Part shown: positions 1 to 6,803 of the stretch, piece after piece
Position numbering within the stretch: the stretch's first letter is position 1
How the letters are laid out: each line of letters opens with the position of its first letter
From: Flavobacteriales bacterium
Lineage (GTDB): Bacteria > Bacteroidota > Bacteroidia > Flavobacteriales_D > Crocinitomicaceae
Direction of reading: 5' to 3'
Assembly (NCBI GenBank): GCA_947476515.1
Contig: CANJQZ010000035.1
Span: 1 to 12,832, forward strand
DNA: 12,832 bases
Notes under the pieces: model-generated
Seen by the model: the letters and a program-made list of their open reading frames with translations, nothing else
Told to the model about the DNA's origin: nothing
Database searches by the model: none
Program-made: the position numbers and the translations under genes

Positions 1-762
1 AATTGGATGGCAGAATATAAAGACGCTTCTTTTATTTTAGAAGATGATGGAACTTATTCTTGTGGATTTGAGGTGGAGAAAATGTCAAAATCTAAATTTA
101 ATGTGCAGACTCCCGATGAACTAGTGCAAAAATTTGGTGCAGATACCCTCAGAATGTATGAAATGTTTCTAGGTCCATTGGAACAAAGTAAGCCTTGGGA
201 TACTAAAGGAATAACTGGAGTTCATGGGTTTTTAAAAAAATATTGGAGACTTTTTTATGCTTCAGGTAATTTTAAAGTTGAAGATGGCCAAGCTACAGCA
301 GCATCATTAAAATCATTGCATAAAACTATAAAAAGACTGCGAGATGATTTAGATAGATTTTCATTTAATACGGGAGTATCTAGTTTTATGATTTGTGTGA
401 ATGAATTAAGTGAACAGAAATGCGTAAATAGGCATATTCTAACACAACTCACCTTACTTATGGCGCCTTACGCGCCTCATATTACAGAGGAAATTTGGTC
501 ACAACTCTCTCCAAATAGCACTTCTATTTTTGAGGGTCAATATCCAAAATTCGATCCTCAATTTTTAGTGGAAGAGAATATTGATTATCCAGTTTCTTTT
601 AATGGTAAGATGAGATTGAAAATTACCTTAGCACAAAGTTTAACCGCAACAGAAATTGAAGCTATGATTTTAGATTTGCCTGAGATTCAAAAGTGGACAG
701 AAGGAGTAAATCCTAAAAAAATTATTGTGGTACATGGCAAAATCATCAATATCGTCCTTTAA
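1..762 (+). CDS. leuS: Leucyl-tRNA synthetase, C-terminal part (5' end outside the window)
   Basis: This cytoplasmic class I aminoacyl-tRNA synthetase charges tRNA-Leu. The frame is open from base 1, so the gene begins outside the window and the ATG at 7 is internal. The KMSKS loop that helps activate leucine with ATP is intact at 79-93. It is followed by a leucyl-type stretch (GADTLRMYEMFLGPLEQSKPW). The helical anticodon-binding domain covers about 180-510, with the typical 'LMAPYAPHITEEIW' signature near 460-500. The small C-terminal tRNA-binding domain ends in a 'NGKMRLKI ... KKIIVVHGKIINIVL' pattern as in bacterial LeuRS. The stop TAA (760-762) shares the tetramer TTAA with the stop of the convergent regulator gene. 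The family assignment is firm; the catalytic and editing domains cannot be judged from this fragment. Confidence 0.97.
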   Translation, partial: NWMAEYKDASFILEDDGTYSCGFEVEKMSKSKFNVQTPDELVQKFGADTLRMYEMFLGPLEQSKPWDTKGITGVHGFLKKYWRLFYASGNFKVEDGQATAASLKSLHKTIKRLRDDLDRFSFNTGVSSFMICVNELSEQKCVNRHILTQLTLLMAPYAPHITEEIWSQLSPNSTSIFEGQYPKFDPQFLVEENIDYPVSFNGKMRLKITLAQSLTATEIEAMILDLPEIQKWTEGVNPKKIIVVHGKIINIVL

Positions 763-1655
763 TTTAAGAACGGAGTTGATTTTTTGTCACTAAAATGACT
801 TAAAAGTTCTGAGCTACTTTTTACTTCAATTATCAAATCATTGACTACCGAAATATTGAGATTTATTTGTGCCCCACCAGCATAAATCGGCAGCCCTTCT
901 AAATCATGTTTTAATTTTTTAAAGTAGCTGCGCATAAAATCTAAGTCAACACATGTCAACCATGAGGTAATGATACAAGATGGTGAAATATCTTTAATGC
1001 AGGATATTAAGGATTCATAAGGCATACTTTGACCTAAATACAAGGTAAATATTCCTTTGCTCCGTAATAAATAATGATAAAACAGTAAACTTATTTCATG
1101 CCATTCATGCTCAGGTAAATAAAGCAATACGGGATGTGTGGTGACTTCAGGGATTTTTTGTTTATCAATTTCAGCAATTATTTTTTGCCGAATTAGATTG
1201 GAAATAAAATGCTCTTGAGCTGGTTTAATACTGCCCACCAACCACATAACACCAATTCTATCTAAAAAGGGAATAAGGTGTTCACTAAAAGTTTTTTCTA
1301 ATTGTATTTCTGAAATTAAATGATCTAGCGTATCTCTAAACAACACTTCATTCATGTCAATTAATGCTAGTAATAATTTCTCACAACTATCATTAACTTT
1401 TGAATTTCCCATGAGAGACCAAACTCTGTCTTGAATTTCTTCCTTCGTTAGCGTAGCAATTTTAGAAATTTTGAAGCCATTTTTATTGAGTAAACAGATA
1501 TTGATGAGCTGAACCAATTCACTATCAGAGTAACTTCTTATTTGTGTTTCAGTACGATCTGGATTTAAAATTCCATAGCGTTTTTCCCATATACGAATGG
1601 TATGAGCTTTAACGCCTGCAAGTACTTCTAAATCTTTTATTTTGTATTCTGCCAT
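759..1655 (-). CDS. MerR-family regulator with cobalamin-binding domain (CarH/LitR type)
   Basis: This is a probable cytoplasmic transcription factor of 298 aa. Residues 1-70 form a MerR winged helix (start MAEYKIKDLEVLAGVKAHTIRIWEKRYG is not written in full; key part HTIRIWEKRYGIL at 18-30). Residues about 90-165 form the helical B12-cap domain. It keeps the W-x9-EH motif (W138, E148, H149) that surrounds the upper face of adenosylcobalamin in CarH photoreceptors. Residues about 174-290 are a Rossmann-like B12-binding domain. The cobalt-ligand histidine is kept (H186), but the usual DxHxxG motif reads E-W-H-E-I-S. The residue after W138 is Leu, where Thermus CarH has the second His used in the light-exposed state. 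Family members repress carotenoid, photolyase or oxidative-stress genes; none of these lies next to this gene, so its targets are unknown. It is divergent from engB and convergent with leuS (4-nt overlap). The MerR-B12 class is well supported; light sensing is an inference. Confidence 0.9.
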   Translation of the reverse strand: MAEYKIKDLEVLAGVKAHTIRIWEKRYGILNPDRTETQIRSYSDSELVQLINICLLNKNGFKISKIATLTKEEIQDRVWSLMGNSKVNDSCEKLLLALIDMNEVLFRDTLDHLISEIQLEKTFSEHLIPFLDRIGVMWLVGSIKPAQEHFISNLIRQKIIAEIDKQKIPEVTTHPVLLYLPEHEWHEISLLFYHYLLRSKGIFTLYLGQSMPYESLISCIKDISPSCIITSWLTCVDLDFMRSYFKKLKHDLEGLPIYAGGAQINLNISVVNDLIIEVKSSSELLSHFSDKKSTPFLN

Positions 1656-1725
1656 TCTAATTAAGTACTATTGTGGCTCTTAAACAAGAAGGATAGTTTT
1701 TTGTTCACACAGACTCAAAAAATAA

Positions 1726-1739
1726 AAAGATTATCTTTG
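1726..1739 (+). promoter_or_regulatory. engB -7 promoter box within a 13-bp dyad
   Basis: TATCTTTG at 1732-1739 matches the Bacteroidota -7 consensus TAnnTTTG exactly. It lies inside the perfect inverted repeat AAAGAT-T-ATCTTT (1726-1738). Only 7 nt separate the box from the engB ATG at 1747, so transcription would start at or just before the start codon, giving a leaderless or nearly leaderless mRNA. I see no TTTG -33 element at normal spacing; the nearest TTG (1701-1703) is about 28 nt upstream. A weak AACAA (1683-1687)/TTGTT (1701-1705) dyad is also in this divergent gap. Either dyad could bind the neighbouring MerR protein, but that is speculation. Confidence 0.5.
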
Positions 1740-1746
1740 TGTTCTT

Positions 1747-2343
1747 ATGAAAATCAAAACTGTTGCTTTTGCAATTTCCAATACGGATATAAAAAAATGT
1801 CCTACCGATGGGAAACCCGAATTTGCCTTCATTGGCCGATCTAATGTAGGTAAATCTTCGCTTATAAACTTGATTACTGGAAATAAAAAATTAGCTAAGA
1901 CATCTTCGACTCCTGGAAAGACACAACTTATCAATCATTTTGTCATTAATGAGGAATGGTATTTGGTTGATTTACCAGGTTATGGCTACGCTAAAGCCTC
2001 AAAATCTATGCGTTCTAATTGGGAAAAGTTTATTTCTGATTATTTGATGAAGAGAGAGACTTTAATGAATATTTTCATACTCCTTGACGCCAGATTAGAG
2101 CCTCAAAAGATTGATATGGAATTTATTAATTGGTGTGGAGAAAAGCAACTTCCATTTGTTCTTGTATTCACAAAAATAGACAAACTTTCTAGCTCTGAAT
2201 TACAGCGAAATTTGGCCAAATTTAAAAAGGAAATGTTAAAAACATGGGAAGAAATACCCCCAGTTTTTACTTCTTCAAGTATTTCAGGTTTTGGTAAAGA
2301 ACCCGTCTTAAACTATATTGAACAAATACTTAAGATCTGCTAG
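1747..2343 (+). CDS. engB: Ribosome biogenesis GTP-binding protein EngB (YsxC/YihA)
   Basis: This 198-aa cytoplasmic P-loop GTPase of the TrmE-Era-EngA-EngB-Septin group is needed for late assembly of the 50S subunit in the organisms where it has been studied. The G motifs are complete. G1 is GRSNVGKS (30-37), followed by the switch I region KTSSTPGKTQ (51-60) with the family's conserved Thr-Pro-Gly. G3 is DLPG in DLPGYGYAKAS (75-85), G4 is TKID (142-145) and G5 is around TSSS (175-178). The DLPGYGYA signature and the short single-domain length are diagnostic for EngB. The ATG at 1747 gives the standard N-terminus and lies just after a -7 promoter box. The gene is followed after 56 nt by yebC, which has its own promoter. 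Nothing is missing or odd in the protein. Confidence 0.97.
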   Translation: MKIKTVAFAISNTDIKKCPTDGKPEFAFIGRSNVGKSSLINLITGNKKLAKTSSTPGKTQLINHFVINEEWYLVDLPGYGYAKASKSMRSNWEKFISDYLMKRETLMNIFILLDARLEPQKIDMEFINWCGEKQLPFVLVFTKIDKLSSSELQRNLAKFKKEMLKTWEEIPPVFTSSSISGFGKEPVLNYIEQILKIC

Positions 2344-2351
2344 TGCATTGG

Positions 2352-2383
2352 TTTGAAAATGCAACTTGAATTTGTTAATTTTG
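2352..2383 (+). promoter_or_regulatory. yebC promoter (TTTG-N20-TAATTTTG)
   Basis: TTTG at 2352-2355 and TAATTTTG at 2376-2383 match both halves of the Bacteroidota sigma-A consensus (TTTG, about 20 nt, TAnnTTTG), with a spacer of 20 nt. This is the clearest promoter in the window. Transcription would begin near 2388-2391, leaving a leader of roughly 10 nt before the yebC ATG at 2400. The -33 element lies just past the engB stop, so yebC need not depend on engB transcription. The box also overlaps a short dyad, TTTTG-A-CAAAA (2379-2389). Confidence 0.7.
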
Positions 2384-2399
2384 ACAAAACTAATTTTTT

Positions 2400-3110
2400 A
2401 TGGGAAGAGCGTTTGAATATCGACGAGCATCAAAAGAAAAACGATGGGATAAAATGTCCAAAATATTTCCGAAACTCGGAAAAGCAATCACGATGGCTGC
2501 AAAAGAAGGTGGAATGGACCCATCTACTAATGCAAAATTGCGAACAGCAATTCAAAATGCCAAATCGGAAAATATGCCGAAGGATAATATTGATGCTGCA
2601 ATTAAAAGAGCAGAACAAAAAGATTTAGCTTCCTTTACAGAAGTAAACTATGAGGGAAAAGGTCCACATGGTGTATTAGTTTATGTGGAATGTGCTTCTG
2701 ATAATCCTACACGCACGGTGGCAAATGTTAAATCATATTTTAATAAAGCTGGTGGAGCTGTAGTTCCTAATGGCTCTATGGAATTTATGTTTGCTAGAAA
2801 AAGTGTTTTTGAAATAGTAAAAACAGATGAAATTGATCCGGAAACATTGGAATTGGAATTGATTGATGCTGGTGGTGAAGAAATTGAAGTGAATGATCAA
2901 GAAATTATTGTTTATGGAGATTATACTGCTTTTGGCTCTATAGCTAAGGCATTAGAGGACTTAAATATCATAGTACAAAAATCAAGTCTAAAACGAATTC
3001 CAACTACCCCTGTTGATTTTACAGAAGAACAGTTGGTTGATATTGAAAAAATGCTCGATAAAATTGAGGATGATGACGATATTCAACAAGTATTTACAAA
3101 TATTGCATAG
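2400..3110 (+). CDS. yebC: YebC/PmpR/TACO1-family protein
   Basis: This is a 236-aa cytoplasmic protein of the YebC family. Members were first described as transcriptional regulators; the mitochondrial relative TACO1 is a translational activator, and more recent work connects bacterial YebC with ribosome function. The three-domain layout is visible. The basic N-terminus (MGRAFEYRRASKEKRW, then KLGKAITMAAKEGG at 26-38) leads to the conserved NAKLRTAIQNAKSENMPKDNI helix region (44-64). The core motif YEGKGPHGVLVYVE (84-97) follows, then SDNPTRTVANV (100-110) and the strand-loop NKAGGAVVPNGSMEFMF (115-131). The N-terminus is the Bacteroidota variant, not the MAGHSKW type. The acidic C-terminus (KIEDDDDIQQ, 221-230) is ordinary. 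It sits 56 nt after engB and 54 nt before porW. Which role applies here (transcription or translation) cannot be read from sequence. Confidence 0.95.
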   Translation: MGRAFEYRRASKEKRWDKMSKIFPKLGKAITMAAKEGGMDPSTNAKLRTAIQNAKSENMPKDNIDAAIKRAEQKDLASFTEVNYEGKGPHGVLVYVECASDNPTRTVANVKSYFNKAGGAVVPNGSMEFMFARKSVFEIVKTDEIDPETLELELIDAGGEEIEVNDQEIIVYGDYTAFGSIAKALEDLNIIVQKSSLKRIPTTPVDFTEEQLVDIEKMLDKIEDDDDIQQVFTNIA

Positions 3111-3164
3111 GTCAAAAGTTATTATAATAAATTTCCAATTTTTAAGTTATTCCAATTCGTTTTT

Positions 3165-5795
3165 ATGAATAGAGTGAGTAGATATTTTTTTGTTATTGCA
3201 GCATTTATTGTGTTGTTCTCTTGCTCTACAGAAAAAAATACAGGTTTAAATCGTTTCTATCATGGAATGACAGCCAAATATAACGGCCACTTTAATGCCA
3301 ATGAATTATTGACGCAATCACTCTTTACTTTTACAAGTGCACGAAAAGATGATTTTTATTCCATACTTCCGATCGCTCCATTACCCAATGAAACTGAGGT
3401 CAAAGGAATGTATCCAGCGATAGATACCGCCATTGTAAAATGCTCCAAAGTAATAAAAAATCACTCTATGCCTTCAACGGAAGATATGAGCATGAAAGAG
3501 GCGGAGCATAATAAGTGGATTGATGAAAATTGGATAACGGTAGGAAAATCTCTTTTCTATAGAAGGGATTATGAGAAATCATTAAAGAATTTTCAATTTG
3601 TAAAGCGCTTTTTTCAAAATGACCCTTCGCGCTATATTGCCGAAATGTGGATTGCTAAAATTTATATTCAGCAAAATAAATTCTCTGAAGCTAAATTAAT
3701 TCTTGAGTCTCTTCAAGAAACAGCACTGAGTCAAAAGAAGAAAAAGTTTATGGACTTTGTTCCTTTTGTTCATGCTAAAGAAAAAAAGTCTCCCGATGCT
3801 CAACCCATCATGTCAAAATCCTTGCAGTTTGAAATATTTAAAGCGCAAGCTGAATTGGCTGCTAAACGAAAACAATATGATGATGCTGCATTCTCGCTAT
3901 CAAATGCAATTCCAAAATGCCCCAATAAACAAGAAAAAGCAAGATTACATTTTATTTTAGCTCAAATATATCAACTGAAAGGTGAGGTAGATTCGGCCGA
4001 TTTCCATTATGTAAAAGCAAACACAGCTGCTGCTGCTTATGAGGTGGCTTTTAATGCACGACTCAATAGAGCTATGCTTGGAAATAATGTTAAACTTTTA
4101 AAAGGATTAGATAAAATGGCGCGCGATACTAAAAACGCTCCATATAAAGATCAAATATATTATGCAAAAGCAGTTGTTGAGTTGAATCGAGGAAACAACC
4201 CAATAGCGAAAAGTCATTTAACCAATTCTGCTTTTTATTCTACAACGAATAAACGACAAAAAGCTTTGTCATATGAAAAATTAGGTGATATTTCCTTCTT
4301 TGAACGAAATTATTTGCCAGCACAAAAATACTATGATTCATGTGCTAAATTTATGCCTGAGGATTATCCAAATGGAGATGTTGTTAAATCTAAAGCAAAT
4401 AAATTAGCCGATTTAGTAAAGGCAATTGAAACAGCTCAATTTGAAGATAGTGTTCAAAGAATTGCTAAAATGTCAGAAAAAGAACAGACTACTTTTCTTA
4501 AAGACTTAATTAAAAACATTAAAAAAGAAGAGCAACGCCGAAAAGAACAAGAGGCAGCAAAATTATTAGCCTTGCAAGAAAATAATGCTCCAGTTGGAAA
4601 TGTATCTGGAAATAAATGGTACTGGAACAATACCAAACTTATACAAGAAGGTGTTAATGAATTTAAAAAATTATGGGGTGTAAGAGAAAATGAAGATGAT
4701 TGGCGGCGATCAGATAAAATTATCGTTTCTTTTGATAAAGAGAAAAGTCAAGATTCAACTTTAGTAAGTCAAGAAAAAACAGAAGAAAAAGATACTTTAA
4801 GTATTGAATCATTAAGAAAAAACCTCCCCTTATCAGACTCCTTAATGGAAGCATCAATTTTGCGTGAAATTGAAGCACTCTATACCTCTGGGCTTCTTTA
4901 CAAAGAGTTACTGAATGAAAATACTTTGGCAGCTACTCAGTTTGAAAAAGTAATGGAAAAAAATAGGATTGGTCTTACTGATCTGTCTTCGGCATTTCAA
5001 TTATATACCATTAATGAAGGTACTGCTATCGCAAAACAATATAAAGATTACATAATTAAGCATTATCCTAATTCGGATATGGCTAATTATTTTAAAGATC
5101 CAGATTTCTTTGTTAAACAAAAAGAAGGGCGCATCGCTGCTCAAAAAGATTATCTTTCGCTTGTTAAAAAATATGAATCAAAAGAATATAATCTTGTCTA
5201 CACCACTTCTCAAAAAATATTGGATAATGATAAATCGAATGCTTTACGCGCTGAATACCTATTGCTTAATGTTTTAGCAGCTGGACAACTAACAGAGGAT
5301 AAACAGTCACTTCTCCCCAAATTAAATAATATAATTGAAGAAAAACCCAATTCTGATCAATCTAAAAGAGCTCAGGAATTAATTGATATTTTGAAAAAAG
5401 GCTATTCTGTTAATTTAGCGCTTCCGGTTTCAAAAACAAGTATCTTCAATTATAATGATACGGTTACCCAATTTGTAATTGTTCTTATGGATGAAGAGGA
5501 AGAAATAGGGGATGCAAGAAATGATATTTCAGACTTTACATCAAAGCAATATAAGGTTGCCAAACTTAAGGTGGCTAGTAGAATGACTCTTACTGAAGTG
5601 CCTTTTATTATTATTACAGAATTTAATTCTATCAAACTCGCGAATGATTATATCAATGCCTATAAAGCATCTTATCAGTTTTTGAATGATTGGCAAAACA
5701 ACAGAATTCAGATTATTACTCAAGAAAATTTGAAAAAGTTGATTGAATCATCTAACTTTGATGCGTATAAGGAGTTTTACGATCTTAATTACTAG
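3165..5795 (+). CDS. porW: Type IX secretion system TPR lipoprotein PorW/SprE
   Basis: This 876-aa lipoprotein resembles PorW of Porphyromonas and SprE of Flavobacterium, which are required for type IX secretion and, in gliders, motility. A lipoprotein signal peptide covers residues 1-19, with a lipobox-like LFSC and lipidated Cys20. The next residues (STEKN) are not an obvious surface-export signal, so periplasm-facing anchoring in the outer membrane is expected. The N-terminal motif (FYHGMTAKYNGHFNANE, 31-47) is typical. TPR-like helical repeats occupy about 120-185, 225-300 and 325-400. A charged coiled-coil-like stretch lies at 435-470 (KKEEQRRKEQEAAK). The family signature FKKLWGVRENEDDWRRSDK is at 500-518. 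A further helical region is at 560-740 (AKQYKDYIIKHYPNSDMANYF), followed by a C-terminal domain. It is followed 2 nt later by a bactofilin gene. Assignment rests on remembered family features, not on a search. Confidence 0.85.
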   Translation: MNRVSRYFFVIAAFIVLFSCSTEKNTGLNRFYHGMTAKYNGHFNANELLTQSLFTFTSARKDDFYSILPIAPLPNETEVKGMYPAIDTAIVKCSKVIKNHSMPSTEDMSMKEAEHNKWIDENWITVGKSLFYRRDYEKSLKNFQFVKRFFQNDPSRYIAEMWIAKIYIQQNKFSEAKLILESLQETALSQKKKKFMDFVPFVHAKEKKSPDAQPIMSKSLQFEIFKAQAELAAKRKQYDDAAFSLSNAIPKCPNKQEKARLHFILAQIYQLKGEVDSADFHYVKANTAAAAYEVAFNARLNRAMLGNNVKLLKGLDKMARDTKNAPYKDQIYYAKAVVELNRGNNPIAKSHLTNSAFYSTTNKRQKALSYEKLGDISFFERNYLPAQKYYDSCAKFMPEDYPNGDVVKSKANKLADLVKAIETAQFEDSVQRIAKMSEKEQTTFLKDLIKNIKKEEQRRKEQEAAKLLALQENNAPVGNVSGNKWYWNNTKLIQEGVNEFKKLWGVRENEDDWRRSDKIIVSFDKEKSQDSTLVSQEKTEEKDTLSIESLRKNLPLSDSLMEASILREIEALYTSGLLYKELLNENTLAATQFEKVMEKNRIGLTDLSSAFQLYTINEGTAIAKQYKDYIIKHYPNSDMANYFKDPDFFVKQKEGRIAAQKDYLSLVKKYESKEYNLVYTTSQKILDNDKSNALRAEYLLLNVLAAGQLTEDKQSLLPKLNNIIEEKPNSDQSKRAQELIDILKKGYSVNLALPVSKTSIFNYNDTVTQFVIVLMDEEEEIGDARNDISDFTSKQYKVAKLKVASRMTLTEVPFIIITEFNSIKLANDYINAYKASYQFLNDWQNNRIQIITQENLKKLIESSNFDAYKEFYDLNY

Positions 5796-5797
5796 TT

Positions 5798-6208
5798 ATG
5801 TTAAAAAGAAAAGAATTTTTTGGAACAACTTCAACTAACGAAGGAAGCGCTGAATTTAATAGGATTTTATCAGGTACTGAACTGAATGGAGATTTAGTTT
5901 CTGATTCAAATATTATCATCGAAGGAGATGTTATTGGAAATGTTTCTTGCTCAGGAAAAGTACTAGTTGGTGCGTCAGGTAAAATAAAAGGAAATCTTGT
6001 TTGTGTTAACGCTGAAATAGAAGGAACTCTTCATGGTGAATTAACGATTGAAAATTTATTGGTTATGCGTTCAACAGCTAGAATTAAAGGAGATATTCAA
6101 GCTACTAAATTGACTATCGAAGAAGGTGCTTATTTTGAAGGTTCATGCGTTATGAAATCTCCAATGACCACTACAACTTTCACAGCAGATGTTGAATTAG
6201 AAGACTAA
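5798..6208 (+). CDS. Bactofilin (polymer-forming cytoskeletal protein)
   Basis: This 136-aa protein has the bactofilin domain (formerly DUF583), a right-handed beta-helix that polymerises into filaments without nucleotide. In several bacteria such filaments act as scaffolds at the inner face of the cytoplasmic membrane for envelope enzymes. The core runs from about residue 22 to 118 and shows the regular short repeat of strand-Gly turns: LNGDLVSDSNIIIEGDVIGNV (split here at 29-49), SGKVLVGASGKIKGNL (52-67), AEIEGTLHGEL (72-82), ARIKGDI (94-100). A short basic N-terminus (MLKRKEFFG) could touch membrane lipid, and a Thr-rich acidic tail (TTTTFTADVELED) ends it. The start is fixed by the 2-nt gap after the porW stop, which implies co-transcription. 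Its partner here could be the secretion machinery or wall enzymes; this is not shown by sequence. Confidence 0.93.
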   Translation: MLKRKEFFGTTSTNEGSAEFNRILSGTELNGDLVSDSNIIIEGDVIGNVSCSGKVLVGASGKIKGNLVCVNAEIEGTLHGELTIENLLVMRSTARIKGDIQATKLTIEEGAYFEGSCVMKSPMTTTTFTADVELED

Positions 6209-6217
6209 TTCTTCTAA

Positions 6218-6430
6218 TTGAAAGATAAATCAAATTTACTCTTACGATTTTCTACCATTGGAATTCAAATGGCTGTTATTATCATTGCCTTTGCTTATCT
6301 AGGTTCTTACCTCGATCATAAATGGTTAACAAGAACACCCTATTGGACTGCAGGTCTTTTATTATTAGGGGTTATCATTTCGTTTATTGTTGTTTTTCGA
6401 TCGCTAAAAAAAATGAACGATGAATCTTAA
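6218..6430 (+). CDS. atpZ: AtpZ/AtpI-family two-helix membrane protein
   Basis: This 70-aa inner-membrane protein belongs to the AtpZ family, usually encoded just before the F0 ATP synthase genes. In some bacteria AtpZ with AtpI has been linked to Mg2+/Ca2+ uptake or ATP synthase assembly. Two membrane helices are clear, about 12-31 and 42-61. The connecting loop carries the family pattern G-x-Y-L-D (G29 to D33) followed by a Thr-x-x-Pro-like element (RTPYWTAG, 39-46). The start is a TTG at 6218: the first in-frame ATG lies at residue 18, inside the first helix, and would destroy it. It begins 9 nt after the bactofilin stop and overlaps the next gene by 11 nt. No atpB follows, which is unusual for this family. 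Confidence 0.85.
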   Translation: MKDKSNLLLRFSTIGIQMAVIIIAFAYLGSYLDHKWLTRTPYWTAGLLLLGVIISFIVVFRSLKKMNDES

Positions 6431-6803
6431 ATCTCCTGAAATTAAGTATTTTTTAAATTCAGCCCTGCTTATCACCATACTATTATTTTGCTACTTTCTA
6501 TTGTGTTGGTCTGCTCTTTTCAACTTGAAATTTAAAGAATTTTTTGTGGTTTATTTAGTGAGTTTTAGTTTAACGGCCTCCTCATGGCTGATCATGTTTC
6601 CGGCATTAAAAAAGAATCCTAAAGATATTGTCCTTCCAATATTATCGCTCACAACAACACAAATGCTTTTGTTCTTAGCTTTCACAGTTGCCGTGTTGTA
6701 TACTCAAAAACCAATGGATCTAGTATTTCATGCCTTGGTTATTTTTCTTATTTATTTAATTGGCCAAACCTCAATTCTTGTCAATTTATTGAAGAGTAAT
6801 TAA
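6420..6803 (+). CDS. Four-helix membrane protein, probable AtpI-like (ATP synthase subunit I-like)
   Basis: This 127-aa hydrophobic protein has four predicted membrane helices at about 11-33, 40-60, 70-95 and 99-123, with short loops containing FKEFF and KKNPKD. I do not recognise it from motifs alone. Length, helix number and position directly after atpZ fit the AtpI/ATP synthase subunit I-like proteins of Bacteroidota. It is translationally coupled to atpZ by an 11-nt overlap (6420-6430) and is the last gene of the porW group. Its stop shares the tetramer TTAA (6800-6803) with the stop of the convergent M28 peptidase gene. It could instead be an unrelated small transporter-like protein; confidence in a real gene is high, in the AtpI role only moderate. 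Confidence 0.75.
   Translation: MNLKSPEIKYFLNSALLITILLFCYFLLCWSALFNLKFKEFFVVYLVSFSLTASSWLIMFPALKKNPKDIVLPILSLTTTQMLLFLAFTVAVLYTQKPMDLVFHALVIFLIYLIGQTSILVNLLKSN

Noticed and set aside
1683..1705. AACAA/TTGTT inverted repeat as a firm MerR operator
   Set aside because: The arms are only 5 bp with a 13-bp spacer in AT-rich DNA, so chance is likely. It is noted only as a weak candidate beside the better 13-bp dyad.
2353..2628. 91-codon plus-strand frame overlapping the start of yebC
   Set aside because: It is out of frame with the well-conserved YebC protein, and its translation is low in recognisable motifs. It begins between the -33 and -7 elements of the yebC promoter.
3111..3164. A separate promoter for porW in the gap after yebC
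   Set aside because: Only a near match (TAAATTTC around 3128-3135) is present, with no -33 element. Read-through from yebC is equally possible.
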